DNA from: Vicinamibacteria bacterium | GTDB taxonomy: Bacteria > Acidobacteriota > Vicinamibacteria > Fen-336 | NCBI GenBank assembly: GCA_035570235.1 | Contig: DATMML010000137.1 | Span: 62,001-126,000 of the forward strand | Length of the DNA stretch: 64,000 bases | Reading direction: 5' to 3' | In this document: piece after piece, positions 33,118-42,754 of the stretch | Layout of the letters: each line of letters starts with the position of its first letter | Position numbering within the stretch: the stretch's first letter is position 1 | Notes under the pieces: generated by a model | The model's database searches: none | Told to the model about the DNA's origin: nothing | The model's input: the letters and a program-made list of their open reading frames with translations, nothing else | Made by a program: the position numbers and the translations under genes

Positions 33118-35211
33118 TCAGCTCTTAGCCGCCACCGCCGGGCGCGGCCCCCGTTTCTGGCCGCCCGCCCCTGAGCCCTCGTGATCGTAGTAGTAGTAGT
33201 GGTACCCCTGGGTCTGGATGTCCACCGCGTTCAGCACGAACCCGAGCAGGTTGTCGGTGGCCTTGCGCAGGGTGGCCAGGCTCCGCTTGACCAGCTTCTT
33301 GTCGACTTTGTTGTGCTGCACCACCATCACCACCATGTCGGCGTGGCGGGCGAGAAGAAGGGCGTCCGTCACGGAGGCAAGCGGGGGCGAGTCGAGGAGG
33401 ACCCACTCGAAGTGGCGGCGCAGGTGGGCGAGGAGATCGGCCACATTCTTGCGGGCAAGGATCGCGGGCGGGTTCGGGGGCAGGGGGCCGGCGGTGAGGG
33501 CGAAGAGGTTGGGCATGCGGGTGGCCTGGATGAGCGAATCCACGTCGTCGTGCTTCACGAAGAAATCGGTGAGCCCGGGCTCGCGCGGGAGGTCCAGCCG
33601 GTCGTGGATCTGGGCGCGGCGGAGGTCGCAGTCGAGTACCACCGTCCTCTCCCCCGACCCCGCCAGCAGCTTGGCGATGTTCACGAGGGTGGTGGTCTTG
33701 CCCTCCTGGGGTGCGGTGCCGGTGATAAGCACCACCTGCCCCCCCTCGTCCTTGCGCCCGAAGATGAGGGCCGTCCTCAGGTTCTGGTAGGCTTCGGTCA
33801 CGAGGTGGACGTTGTCCGCATCGTAGCGGGGCACCGCGGCCAGGAGCTCGAGGTGGAGGTAGCGCTCGGTCTCTTCCGGGTCCCGCAGCGTGTTGGCCAG
33901 GAAGTCCCGGGCCAGCACCAGGCCCAGCCCGAGGACGAGTCCGAGCAGGAGGCCCATGGCCCCGATCTTCCGTTTCTCGGGCCGCACGGGGTAGACGGGG
34001 ACGGAGGCCCGCTCCACCACGCTCACGTTGTTGGTGCGGATGGAGGCCGCGATATCGGTCTCGTGCAGCTTCTGGAGCAGGACTTCGTAGAGGCTCTTCG
34101 CGGAGTCCGCCTCCTTCTTCAAAGCCTCGAGCTCCGAGGCCTTTCGGCTCTGGGTCGCGGCTTGAGCCTTCTGGTTGTCGATCGCTGACCGGAGTTCCGT
34201 TTCCCGCTTCTGAAGCTGGCCGTACTCGGCCTGCAGGCCGCCCACAATCTGTGCTGTCCGGGCGTCCTTGGCTTTTCGAATCTGGGCGATCTGGGCCTGG
34301 ACCTTCTGCACCTCCGGGTGGCCTTCCTTGTACTTCTCGCTCAGCCGCGAGAGGTCGACGGTCAGGCCCGCGATCTGGCTGTTGAAGTTCAGAACCACCG
34401 GGTCCGCGGCCACCTGGGGAACGGTGTCCAGGCTCTGGCCCCCCTGCCGCATGTCCGTCACTTGCTTGAGAGCGGCCTCGATCGTGATCCGCCGCGCCTG
34501 GGCCTGGATGTAGTCGTCGTTCAGCTTGGTGATGGAGCTGGTCACGGCGGAGACGCTCCCCTCGGGTACGAAGAGGTCCTGGCTCTGGTAGCTCTTGAAG
34601 AGCTTGTCCTGGGCGTCCCGCATCCCGCGCTGGGTGTCGGCCAACCGCTCTTGGAGCCATTCGTAGGCCTTCCGCGCCGACTCGACGCGGCTGGCAAGCG
34701 TCTGCTCGATATAGACGTCGGCCAGCGTGTTGGCCCAGAGCGCCGCTTCCTTGGGGACCGTGTGGATGACCGAGACCACGACCAGACGGCTCTCCGGAAC
34801 GGGCTCCACCCCCACGTGGGACATGAAGAGGCTGCCCGCCTCGGGGCTGTCCTTGAAGGGCGGACGATCCCTGAGCTTGAGCTGGTCGACGACCTTCTCC
34901 CCCAGCCCCTTGGAGCGGAGCACGCGGAACTGCGTGTTGTAGAAGTCGGAGTTCTGCCAGAAGTTGCCCGCGCCCACCAGGGCATCGGTCACGGTCATGA
35001 AGGTAGGGGTGGGGGGCTCGATCTGGATCATGGCCCCCGCCCGGTACTCGGGGGTCTGCAGGAAGGCCACCAGGAGGGCGAGGCCGAGGCCCACGACCGC
35101 GGCCGCGCCGATGAAGACGCGGCTCCGCCAGAGAACGTCCGCGTAGTAGCGGATGTCCAGCTGCCGCTCGGTGGGGAGGCCCAGGCCGGGATCGTGGGGA
35201 ATCGTCGACAA
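33118..35211 (-). CDS. Wzc-type polysaccharide co-polymerase and bacterial tyrosine kinase
   Basis: A 697-residue inner-membrane protein. The N-terminal Wzz domain has a membrane helix (about 31-51) and a long periplasmic coiled coil (GNVR type), closed by a second helix near 400-430. The cytoplasmic BY-kinase has Walker A GTAPQEGKTT (about 498-507), Walker A' VVLDCDLRR (about 525-533), Walker B VLLDSPP (about 604-610) and a C-terminal Tyr cluster (670 and 672-675) for autophosphorylation. It controls chain length and export with Wza. The start is a TTG 11 bases after wza; an upstream alternative is not seen. Confidence 0.95.
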   Translation of the reverse strand: MSTIPHDPGLGLPTERQLDIRYYADVLWRSRVFIGAAAVVGLGLALLVAFLQTPEYRAGAMIQIEPPTPTFMTVTDALVGAGNFWQNSDFYNTQFRVLRSKGLGEKVVDQLKLRDRPPFKDSPEAGSLFMSHVGVEPVPESRLVVVSVIHTVPKEAALWANTLADVYIEQTLASRVESARKAYEWLQERLADTQRGMRDAQDKLFKSYQSQDLFVPEGSVSAVTSSITKLNDDYIQAQARRITIEAALKQVTDMRQGGQSLDTVPQVAADPVVLNFNSQIAGLTVDLSRLSEKYKEGHPEVQKVQAQIAQIRKAKDARTAQIVGGLQAEYGQLQKRETELRSAIDNQKAQAATQSRKASELEALKKEADSAKSLYEVLLQKLHETDIAASIRTNNVSVVERASVPVYPVRPEKRKIGAMGLLLGLVLGLGLVLARDFLANTLRDPEETERYLHLELLAAVPRYDADNVHLVTEAYQNLRTALIFGRKDEGGQVVLITGTAPQEGKTTTLVNIAKLLAGSGERTVVLDCDLRRAQIHDRLDLPREPGLTDFFVKHDDVDSLIQATRMPNLFALTAGPLPPNPPAILARKNVADLLAHLRRHFEWVLLDSPPLASVTDALLLARHADMVVMVVQHNKVDKKLVKRSLATLRKATDNLLGFVLNAVDIQTQGYHYYYYDHEGSGAGGQKRGPRPAVAAKS

Positions 35212-35222
35212 GAGAGGCCTTG

Positions 35223-36095
35223 CTAGAAGAGCCGGCGAGGCACGGAGACCACGTCGTTCGAGAGAAGGGCCAGGTCCGGTTCCTTGCCCTTCCGGACCGC
35301 CTTCAGATCCACGTCCAGGATCCGGGTCTGGCCCGTCTCCGGGTCCACCCGTCTGACCTTAAGGTTACTGCTGCCGAAGCGGGTCAGCCCCCCCGCGGTG
35401 GAGATGGCCCCCGTGATCGTGAGCTCGCCCTCGATCGGGTAGCGACCCGGCCGCACGATCTCGCCCTCCACGGTTACATAATACTTCGGCAAGGCGGTAA
35501 TGAGGTCGCCGTTTCTCAGCGGGACCTCCAGGTTGACCTGGTCCTGGGGCGAGGGTGCGGAGCCGGAGAGCCGCATGCGCAGGATCCGCGCACCTCCCTC
35601 GAATGACCCTTCCCGCCGGGCGATCTGGACGTCCCCCGAGGCGCGGGGGGTGAAGCCCCCCGCTTCCACGAGTACGTCGATGAGCCGTGTCCGCCCGCGC
35701 AGGGACTTCCGCCCGGGGCTGTTGACCTCGCCCACCACGGAGACGAACTGGCTTTGGTATTCCTTGACCTTCACCTCCACCTGCGGGTTCACGAGGTAGT
35801 CGCGGGCGAGGAGGGTGGTGAGCTTCCTCTGCACTTCGGGCAGCGTCAGCCCTGCCACCTCGACCTCGCCCAGCAAGGGGAGGGCGATGACACCGCTCGT
35901 CTGGACGGTGGAGGTGCGGGAGAGGTCGTCGTTGCCGAAGACGGTCACCTCCAGCACGTCCCCCGGTCCCACCCGGTAATCGGGAGCGGCCACCGGTGAG
36001 GGGGCGGTCGGGGGGGGTGCAGAGGCCGGGGCCTGGCCTCGGGCGGGAGCGGCCAGGGCCAGACCGACTACGGCTAGGAGGGTGATGCCTTTCAT
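35223..36095 (-). CDS. Wza-type polysaccharide export protein
   Basis: A 290-residue periplasmic/outer-membrane protein with a signal peptide (KGITLLAVVGLALAAPARGQ). The poly-export domain begins YRVGPGDVLEVTVFGNDDLSR and is followed by SLBB domains (VSVVGEVNSPGRKSLRGRTRLIDVLVEAGG and VTVEGEIVRPGRYPIEGELT). The ATG overlaps the stop of the outer-membrane barrel gene by 4 bases (ATGA), and wzc follows 11 bases later. The longer frame shadows the barrel gene. Confidence 0.95.
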   Translation of the reverse strand: MKGITLLAVVGLALAAPARGQAPASAPPPTAPSPVAAPDYRVGPGDVLEVTVFGNDDLSRTSTVQTSGVIALPLLGEVEVAGLTLPEVQRKLTTLLARDYLVNPQVEVKVKEYQSQFVSVVGEVNSPGRKSLRGRTRLIDVLVEAGGFTPRASGDVQIARREGSFEGGARILRMRLSGSAPSPQDQVNLEVPLRNGDLITALPKYYVTVEGEIVRPGRYPIEGELTITGAISTAGGLTRFGSSNLKVRRVDPETGQTRILDVDLKAVRKGKEPDLALLSNDVVSVPRRLF

Positions 36096-37744
36096 CGGCC
36101 CCCGGGGGCCCCGGAAAGGCCGATGCCGACTTGGACGATGAGCGAGTGGGTGGTGATCGTGAATTCCCGCAAGTTCGAGTCCCGGCGCTCCCGGCGGTAG
36201 TCCCCGCGCAGGAAGGCACGGCTGCCGAGCGGCCGCCCCAGGCCGACCGACCACGCGAAGATCGTGTCCTCACGGGGCACGCCGATGGCGCTGGCCACGG
36301 TCTGGTAGGTGTTCCACTGGTAGCCGGCGCCCCCCCGAAAGGCGCAGGAGAATGGAACCGGCAACGTGATCCCCGCCTGGACCGCTGTCGTCACGTAGAA
36401 GGCGTTCTGCTCGAAGGCGGAGAGGTCGGTCCCCCGGTTCACAAACAGTTCCAGCCAGGTGTCGGGACGAAATTCCTTCTTCAGTGAGACGCCGGTCGTG
36501 AGCCCCTGGAAGCGCTGACCGCCCGCCGCCGCCAGCGGGCTCGTCTGGTCGCGGAAGGCGAGCTCGATCTGACCCGTGACCAAGGGGGTGATTTCGCCCT
36601 TCAGGCTGAGGCCGACCGAGTTTGCGGTGGATTCCGCCAGGGGCCGCTGATCCGGCCGGGGCACGCGGTCGTACGTGTAGCCGAAGACGGCGCGCAGGCT
36701 CGGGGTCACCTCGTAGCCGAGGCCGGCGCGGAGGGAATAGTTGCTGAAGGGGAAGAAGCTGGAGGCGGTGTCGAAACTCACCTGGTTCCAGCCCGCGCCC
36801 AGATCCAGCCCGAGCCGCCCCCCCAGTTCCCAACGGGCTCCGAGATCGGTGCTCCAGCGTGTGAAGCGGCCGAGAGCGAAGAAGTATTCCCGCCCGGGGT
36901 CCACCTCGGTGGTTTCGAGAATGCCGTGGGCAAAATGCTCGCTCGCCCGCACAGTGAGGGACGTGCCCACGGGCAGGTCGAGGGAGGCGTTGGCAAGGTG
37001 GGTGGTGGTGCCCACCTCCGGGTAGGAGGAGAAGCTCCGCAGCCGCGGCTCATAGCTCGCCTGCAACTTGCCGTCGAAGAGGGGCATTTCCCCCGTCAGG
37101 CCTGGCTGGATTTGGAGATAGCGGTCCCGCACCGGCGTGGGTCCGTTCACACCGGCAACGTCCGCGTCCACATAGCTGAGAACGATGCTGGGTCGTAGCG
37201 ATAGGGGGCCCAAGCTCAAGCCCCCCCGCGTCTCCCCGCCAAAGCCGGCGGGGCGCTCCTCGGTACGCTCGCCCGCCTCCCCCGCGGAGCTCGGGAAGAG
37301 CCTCGAGTACAGCTCCTCCACCGGGGCCGTCGGCGGCACCGCCGGCCGCGCGGTCTCCTCTCCTCCGAAGAACACCGTGACGAGGGTCTCCTGCCGGTGC
37401 ACCTCGAACCCCACCTCGGAAGAGACGCGTACCCAGAGCGACACCCCACCGGGGCGGCGGACGATCCGGATGGCCTCCAAAGGCGGAGTCGCGGGCGGCT
37501 CCGTCAGGTTGTCGGGTGCCTCCGCGTCCAAGGAGATCACAACCTCGCTCCCCTGCCGCTCGACCTTCGCCCCCACCACCGGGCGCGAGCAGAGGACGTG
37601 CAGGGCCTGCCGCGAGCCGGCTGCGGTCACGCGCACGGCCAGGACCCGCGGCGTCTCGGCCTCCGGGACGGCGGGGAGCGCGGCTCCCGCCCCGCCATCC
37701 ACGGCCGAGGTCACGGCCAGGACCAGGGCCACCAAGGGGCTCAC
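36092..37744 (-). CDS. Outer-membrane beta-barrel protein of the polysaccharide operon
   Basis: A 550-residue exported protein. It starts at a GTG overlapping the WecA-like stop as GTGA, with a short signal (LVALVLAVTSAVDG). An AMIN-like N-terminal domain (RVLAVRVTAAGSRQALHVLCSRPV...) is followed by a long barrel of about 16 antiparallel strands with alternating hydrophobic residues and C-terminal Arg, e.g. RYLQIQPGLTGEMPLFDGKL and LELFVNRGTDLSAFEQNAFY. This resembles the barrel proteins of Acidobacteria and Myxococcota polysaccharide loci. A role in export at the outer membrane is inferred from context. Confidence 0.83.
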   Translation of the reverse strand: MSPLVALVLAVTSAVDGGAGAALPAVPEAETPRVLAVRVTAAGSRQALHVLCSRPVVGAKVERQGSEVVISLDAEAPDNLTEPPATPPLEAIRIVRRPGGVSLWVRVSSEVGFEVHRQETLVTVFFGGEETARPAVPPTAPVEELYSRLFPSSAGEAGERTEERPAGFGGETRGGLSLGPLSLRPSIVLSYVDADVAGVNGPTPVRDRYLQIQPGLTGEMPLFDGKLQASYEPRLRSFSSYPEVGTTTHLANASLDLPVGTSLTVRASEHFAHGILETTEVDPGREYFFALGRFTRWSTDLGARWELGGRLGLDLGAGWNQVSFDTASSFFPFSNYSLRAGLGYEVTPSLRAVFGYTYDRVPRPDQRPLAESTANSVGLSLKGEITPLVTGQIELAFRDQTSPLAAAGGQRFQGLTTGVSLKKEFRPDTWLELFVNRGTDLSAFEQNAFYVTTAVQAGITLPVPFSCAFRGGAGYQWNTYQTVASAIGVPREDTIFAWSVGLGRPLGSRAFLRGDYRRERRDSNLREFTITTHSLIVQVGIGLSGAPGGR

Positions 37745-38865
37745 GCCGCCCCCCGCGGGGCCGGCTTGCGCTTCTCGCTCCGCCGCTCGAAGAAGAGCAG
37801 GATCAGGATCAACGCCACGAAGCTGGCCGACTGGACCAGGATGAGCAGGGTCTCCATGGGGGTGGCGTCGGCGAGGGAGGCCGCGCCCAGGCCCAGGCAG
37901 AAGGTGATCAAGTAGATGATGAGCACGGCCGTGCGTTGGGAGAGGCCCAGGGACACGAGCCGGTGCGAGAGGTGGCGGCTGTCCCCGACGTAGATCGGTC
38001 GGCGTTCGCGCAGGCGGATCACGATCACGGTGGCGGTGTCGAGCAGCGGCACGGCCAAGACCAGGACCGGCATGAGCACGGGGAAATAAGTGCTGGAGGC
38101 GTGGGAGACATAGCGCTCGAGCAGCGTGAGCGAGGCCAGGACGGAGCCGATGAAAAGGCTGCCGCAGTCTCCCAGGAAGACGGAGGCGGGGTTGAAGTTG
38201 AAGAGCAGGAACCCCAGCAGGCTCCCCATGAAGGCGACCAAGATCAAGCTGATGAAGAACTCCCCCAGCATCCAGGCATTGATGAGGAGCACGGCGGAGG
38301 CCACGAAGGCGACCCCGGTGCACAGGCCGTCCATGTTGTCGAGGAGGTTGAAGGCGTTCGTGACCCCCACCACCCAGAGAAGCGTGATCGCGGTGTTCAG
38401 CCAGTCGTAGGGCATGAACGACGTGCGGACGTCCGCCGCGATGACCACGAGGGCAGCCACGACCTGGCCCGCGGCTTTCCAGCCCACTGGGAACCGCGTC
38501 CCCAGGATGTCGTCCGCGAGGCCCACGCCAAAGACCAGGGCCGAGCTCACGAGCAGGGCCAGGAGCTTCTTCTCCACTCGGTAGGCTTCTTGAAGGAGGG
38601 CGAGGGGCGTGCCGAAATGGGTCTGCACGAACGGGAGCGCGTTCAGGAAGGGGACGAGGGCGTAGCCGGCCAGGACGACGCCCGAAAAGGAAAGGAAGAC
38701 CGCCAAGCCACCCAGACGGGGCATGGGCGCGGCGTGGACCTTGCGGGGCCCCGGCTGGTCCATGACCCCCAGTTTTCGGGCCAGGGCCCGGCTCAGGGGA
38801 ACCACAGCCGCGCTCAAGGCCAGCGCGGCAACCATGACCAGGATGGCGGGAAGGGCGGAGCTCAT
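37741..38865 (-). CDS. wecA: WecA-like undecaprenyl-phosphate sugar-1-phosphate transferase
   Basis: A 374-residue membrane enzyme of the MraY/WecA family that starts chain assembly on undecaprenyl phosphate. There are about eleven hydrophobic segments. Signatures are KVHAAPMPRLGG, GLADDILG, the catalytic NLLDNMDGLCTG, VFLGDCGSLFIG and the cytoplasmic loop DSRHLSHRL, the WecA counterpart of HHHFE. The sugar is probably GlcNAc or GalNAc, but that cannot be read from the sequence. Overlaps the barrel-protein start by 4 bases and follows a GT4 gene by 5 bases. Confidence 0.93.
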   Translation of the reverse strand: MSSALPAILVMVAALALSAAVVPLSRALARKLGVMDQPGPRKVHAAPMPRLGGLAVFLSFSGVVLAGYALVPFLNALPFVQTHFGTPLALLQEAYRVEKKLLALLVSSALVFGVGLADDILGTRFPVGWKAAGQVVAALVVIAADVRTSFMPYDWLNTAITLLWVVGVTNAFNLLDNMDGLCTGVAFVASAVLLINAWMLGEFFISLILVAFMGSLLGFLLFNFNPASVFLGDCGSLFIGSVLASLTLLERYVSHASSTYFPVLMPVLVLAVPLLDTATVIVIRLRERRPIYVGDSRHLSHRLVSLGLSQRTAVLIIYLITFCLGLGAASLADATPMETLLILVQSASFVALILILLFFERRSEKRKPAPRGAA

Positions 38866-38870
38866 GACGG

Positions 38871-40067
38871 TCAGGCCGCCAATCGCTTAGACGCCAGCAA
38901 CTCGCGGTAGAGGGCGTCGACGTCTTCGATCAGACGCGAGAGGGAATGGCGCTTGAGAACGTGGTCGCGACCGGCGAGGGCCCGCCGACGCGCGGCCTCG
39001 GGACTGCGGAGCGTCTCCAGGATGGCCGCGGCGAGGGCCTCCGCCTCGCCCGGGGGGACCAGAAGCCCGCGGGTTCCTTCCCCCAACAGGTCGGGTGTTC
39101 CCCCCACGCGGGTCGCCACCACCGGGCGGGACGCGGCCAAGGCCTCGATGAGGGCCACCGGCGTCCCTTCGTTTCTCGACGAATTGACCACGACGTCCAG
39201 GTCTCCGTACACCGCTCCGATATCGCGCCGCCAGCCGCAGAACGACACGGCTTCGGCCAAGCCAAGCCGGCTCACCTCCTGTTCTAGCAAGGTCCGTTCC
39301 TCGCCGTCTCCGATCAGGGCGAAGCGGCACGCCGGCAAAGCCTTAAGGACGAGAGCGGCGGCCTTGAGGAACGTCGGCACGTCCTTGATGGGTACGAGGC
39401 GGCCCACCATCCCGACCAAGGGTGCCCCCGCAGGCACGCCGGCTTCGGTGCGGATCCCTCCCCGCGGCAGGGGCCGGGTGAGGGGCTCGAGCTCGAGGCC
39501 GAGAGGAACGACTCGTATCCGTTCTGGCCTCGCAACCCCTAGATCCACAAGGTCTTGCTTCACGGCCTCCGACACGGCGACCAGACCGTCGGAGAGCCGG
39601 CCGAGGAAGGCTTCGAGAGCCCGGAAGAGACGGGTCTTGACCGCGCCGAAGTAGCCCCGCAGCACATGGCCGTGATAGGTGTGGACGATGACGGGCACGC
39701 CGGCCAGGCGGGCGGCGAGACGGCCAAGCATCCCCGCCTTGGCGGTGTGGGTGTGGACGATGGACGGCCTGAACGCCCGAAGCAGGCGGTAGAGGCCCCA
39801 GAGCGCCCGAAAATCGGACAGGAGCCGGATTTCCCGGCCGAGCCCCCCCATCGGCTCGCAGGCCACCCCCTTTTCCGCGGCCAGAGCAAGCATGTTGCCC
39901 TCGTGTGGGGATTCTTGTCCGACAACGAGGCGTGTGTGGTAACCCCGCTGCTCAAGCCCGGCCGTCAGGAGGATGACGTGAATGGAAGGTCCTCCGATAT
40001 TCAGCCGGGAGAAAAGGCGAACGATCCTTATTCCCCCCGACGCCGCTGGAACTGGGGTGTCATTCAT
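38871..40067 (-). CDS. GT4-family glycosyltransferase
   Basis: A 398-residue retaining glycosyltransferase (GT-B fold), probably adding the second or later sugar to the lipid-linked unit. The N-terminal half has the NIGGPSIHVILLTAGLEQRGY acceptor-side region and a HTHTAKAGMLGRLAARLAGVPV stretch; the nucleotide-sugar half has VGMVGRLVPIKDVPTFL, GDGEER and the EGTPVALIEALAASRPVVATRVGG motif with its conserved Glu residues. It heads the operon and a promoter lies upstream (40092-40120). Confidence 0.93.
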   Translation of the reverse strand: MNDTPVPAASGGIRIVRLFSRLNIGGPSIHVILLTAGLEQRGYHTRLVVGQESPHEGNMLALAAEKGVACEPMGGLGREIRLLSDFRALWGLYRLLRAFRPSIVHTHTAKAGMLGRLAARLAGVPVIVHTYHGHVLRGYFGAVKTRLFRALEAFLGRLSDGLVAVSEAVKQDLVDLGVARPERIRVVPLGLELEPLTRPLPRGGIRTEAGVPAGAPLVGMVGRLVPIKDVPTFLKAAALVLKALPACRFALIGDGEERTLLEQEVSRLGLAEAVSFCGWRRDIGAVYGDLDVVVNSSRNEGTPVALIEALAASRPVVATRVGGTPDLLGEGTRGLLVPPGEAEALAAAILETLRSPEAARRRALAGRDHVLKRHSLSRLIEDVDALYRELLASKRLAA

Positions 40068-40091
40068 GCCCTGGGGACAGGTCGCCGTCCG

Positions 40092-40120
40092 AGGTTAGCA
40101 CCCCCCCTTGATCGGGTCAA
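40092..40120 (-). promoter_or_regulatory. Promoter of the polysaccharide operon
   Basis: On the minus strand TTGACC (40115-40120) is followed after 17 bases by TAACCT (40092-40097), giving a leader of about 18 bases. The inverted repeat CCTTGA-N5-TCAAGG (40106-40122) overlaps the -35 box and could be an operator. The same -10 word is used at the RiPP promoter (30866-30871). Confidence 0.5.
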
Positions 40121-40191
40121 GGAAGTTGTGGCATTCAAATGACTTTCGGGCCCCAGCCCTAAGGTAACACTTTACGATTGGGGACAGCCTT

Positions 40192-40779
40192 CTAGAGCCA
40201 ACCTCGGAGCGCAGCGTAGAGGATTTTGGCGTACTCGGTCACGACGATCCGGCGGGAACGAGAGTCTCGCCACCACGCGCGGGGCGACCAGGAGGAGGGC
40301 CGGGCGGGACAGTTGAACAGATGGACGCCACGCAGGACCCCCCGCGCCAGGAGGAAAGTCCGGCGCTGATGGTACGGGGACGTGACAAGGGCCACGGTGC
40401 GGACGCCTTCCTGACGCAGGATGGGCGCCACCGCCAGAAGGGACTCGCGCGTGCTGTGGGAAACCCTCTCCAGGCGGATCCGTTCTTCCGGAACGCCCCA
40501 CGCGAGAGCCTTCTCGCGGAGGCTCTCCGCGCTGTCCCCGGGCCCCGCCTCGCCCCCGGTGAGGACGAGCAGGCGCGCGGCCCCAGCGCGCACGAGCTCC
40601 GCCCCCGCCCTCGTCCGCTCGTAGGAAGGGTCGCCCGCGAGCACGACCGCGGCGTCGACCCTTGTCGGCGGATCTTCGAGAACCAGCCAGCGGGCCGGGA
40701 GATCGGTGAGCCCGAGACCGACAAGGCCGAGGAAAACGATCAGAACAACCGAGGCGGCGTGGGAGCGCCCAACCTTCAA
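40192..40779 (-). CDS. YdcF-like (DUF218) membrane-anchored protein
   Basis: A 195-residue protein with one N-terminal membrane helix (SVVLIVFLGLVGLGLTDL) and the DUF218 Rossmann-like domain: DAAVVLAGDPSYERTRAGAELVRAGAARLLVLTGG, ERVSHSTRESLLAVAPIL and ALVTSPYHQRRTFLLARG. Members such as ElyC and SanA act in envelope biogenesis. The start is a TTG without a strong ribosome binding site, so the N-terminus is uncertain. It lies between asnB (86 bases upstream) and the polysaccharide operon (124 bases downstream) on the same strand. Confidence 0.75.
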   Translation of the reverse strand: MKVGRSHAASVVLIVFLGLVGLGLTDLPARWLVLEDPPTRVDAAVVLAGDPSYERTRAGAELVRAGAARLLVLTGGEAGPGDSAESLREKALAWGVPEERIRLERVSHSTRESLLAVAPILRQEGVRTVALVTSPYHQRRTFLLARGVLRGVHLFNCPARPSSWSPRAWWRDSRSRRIVVTEYAKILYAALRGWL

Positions 40780-40864
40780 CGCGGCGAAGCCGAAAGAGAC
40801 CCGCCGTGGAAAACCGCGGCTCCGGCATGGGCGGCGATCAGCATCCAGCCGTCACCCGGGCTGG

Positions 40865-42754
40865 TCAAGCCGTCGCCGCCTGCTGGGCCGGGCGCACTCT
40901 CTCCTGTCGCAGCCAGCTCTCGAGGGTCATGAGGGCCCAGATCTGCGGGCTCAGGTCGGCGGCGGCGGCCATGTGACTCCTCACCAGCCGAGTCACCGGA
41001 TCCGGCCGCAGGTAGTCGTAGAGCGGGCTTCCGGGATCGAGCAGCCGCTCCTCGACCAAACCGTTCAGGTCATTGCGAAACCACGCCCCGAGCGGCGCCC
41101 CGAACCCCATCTTGCCCCGGGCCAGGATCGACGGGGGCAGGATGTCCTTCATGGCTCGCCTCAGCAGCAGCTTGCCGCGACCCCAGCGCATGCGGAGGCG
41201 GTCGGGCAGCGCCGCGCCAAACTCCACGAGCGCGGTGTCGAGGAACGGAGAGCGGGCCTCCAGGCCGTGGGCCATGGACATTCGGTCGATCTTCACGAGC
41301 AGGTCGTCGAGGAGGTAAGTCTTGAAGTTGAGGTGGAGCAGTCGAGCTAGCGTGCTGCCCTCCCCATCCAAACCCGCGCGGAAGCTCGCGCGGACCAGCT
41401 CCGGGTCGCAAAACCGCTGGTACTCGGGCCGCAACAGTTCCGTGAGGTCGTTGGGGAAGTACGCGTTCCAGCGCAGGTAACGCTCCAGGAGCGGGAACCT
41501 CCCGGCCTCGACGAAGCGCTTGGCAAACCGGAGCGGGTGCCTTCGGTCTCGGGGCTCGGGGAGAAGACCGAGGACCGCGGCCAAGCCCCGGAAGATCGGC
41601 CGCGGGATCCGCTCCGAGAGTGCGCCCCCGTAAAGCCGCAGGTAGCCCGCGAACACCTCGTCGCCCCCGTCCCCGTTGAGTGCGACCGTGACCCGCGTGC
41701 GGGTCAACTCCGAGAGCAGGTACGTCGGCACGGCCGAGGAGTCGCCGAAGGGACCGTCGTGATGCCACACCAGGCGGTCGATGAGCTCGAGGGCCTTGGG
41801 CTCGACCACGAACTCCGTGTGATCGGTACCGAAGGCCTCCGCCACCGTGCGCGCGTGGGGCGTCTCGTCATATTCCTTCCCGCCCTTGAAGCCGATGGTG
41901 AATGTACGCACCCGGCCCCCAGCCGCCCGCGCCATGAAAGCGACGATGCTCGATGAGTCGAGGCCGCCCGATAGGAAGGCGCCGAGCGGAACGTCCGCCA
42001 CCAGCCGGCGCGTTACGGCTTCTTGCAGCAGGCTTCGGAAGCGCTCCTCTGCTTCGCGATCGTCCCCAACCACCCCGTCCCGAAAGCGCACAGTCCAGTA
42101 AGGCGTCGGTCCCTCACAGCCCTTCTCCGTTGCGACCAGGAAGTGAGCGGGGGGCAGCGCGCGGATCCCCTGGTAGAACGTGCCCGGTGTCGGCACATAC
42201 CCGTAGGTGAGGTAGAGAGGTAGGGCGGAAGGGTCTTGCGCACGGGGAATGCCCGGGTGGGCCAGGAGCGCCTTCACCTCGGAGGCGAAGGCGAACAAAT
42301 TCGGGCCATCGTGATAAAAGAGCGGCTTCTTGCCCGCCCGGTCGCGGGCCACCAGCAAGCGTCGTCTCTTTGCGTCCCAGAGGGCGAAGGCAAACATCCC
42401 GTCGAGGGCGGCGACGGCTCCGTCGCCCAGTTCCTCGTAGAGGTGCAGGATCACTTCCCCGTCGCCCTGGCTTCGGAACCGGTGGCGGGTCTTGAGGTCC
42501 TTGCTGAGCTCGCGGAAGTTGTAGATCTCCCCATTGAAGACGAGCCAGAGCGTGCCGTCTTCGTTGGTCATGGGCTCGCGGGCGGCGTCACTCAGGTCGA
42601 TGATCGAGAGCCGGCGGTGGCCGAGCGCCACGGGCGCGTCCACGTGTAGCCCCTCCCCGTCCGGGCCCCGGTGACCGAGAGCCCGGGTCATGGTGGCGAT
42701 CCGTCCGCGCTCGGGCGCACCGTTACGGGAGAGCAGGCCGCAGATGCCGCACAT
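40865..42754 (-). CDS. asnB: Glutamine-hydrolysing asparagine synthetase-like enzyme (second copy)
   Basis: A 629-residue class II amidotransferase. The N-terminus is MCGICGLL (nucleophile Cys2), with GHRGPDGEGL, HRRLSIIDLSDA and NGEIYNFREL in the glutaminase domain, and the PP-loop SGGLDSS at about 262-268 in the synthetase domain. AGGAA lies directly before the ATG. It is distinct from the copy at 17638-19485 (same family, different sequence). At the head of a polysaccharide region, it may amidate a uronic acid in the polymer, as in other capsule loci; alternatively it makes asparagine. Confidence 0.9.
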   Translation of the reverse strand: MCGICGLLSRNGAPERGRIATMTRALGHRGPDGEGLHVDAPVALGHRRLSIIDLSDAAREPMTNEDGTLWLVFNGEIYNFRELSKDLKTRHRFRSQGDGEVILHLYEELGDGAVAALDGMFAFALWDAKRRRLLVARDRAGKKPLFYHDGPNLFAFASEVKALLAHPGIPRAQDPSALPLYLTYGYVPTPGTFYQGIRALPPAHFLVATEKGCEGPTPYWTVRFRDGVVGDDREAEERFRSLLQEAVTRRLVADVPLGAFLSGGLDSSSIVAFMARAAGGRVRTFTIGFKGGKEYDETPHARTVAEAFGTDHTEFVVEPKALELIDRLVWHHDGPFGDSSAVPTYLLSELTRTRVTVALNGDGGDEVFAGYLRLYGGALSERIPRPIFRGLAAVLGLLPEPRDRRHPLRFAKRFVEAGRFPLLERYLRWNAYFPNDLTELLRPEYQRFCDPELVRASFRAGLDGEGSTLARLLHLNFKTYLLDDLLVKIDRMSMAHGLEARSPFLDTALVEFGAALPDRLRMRWGRGKLLLRRAMKDILPPSILARGKMGFGAPLGAWFRNDLNGLVEERLLDPGSPLYDYLRPDPVTRLVRSHMAAAADLSPQIWALMTLESWLRQERVRPAQQAATA

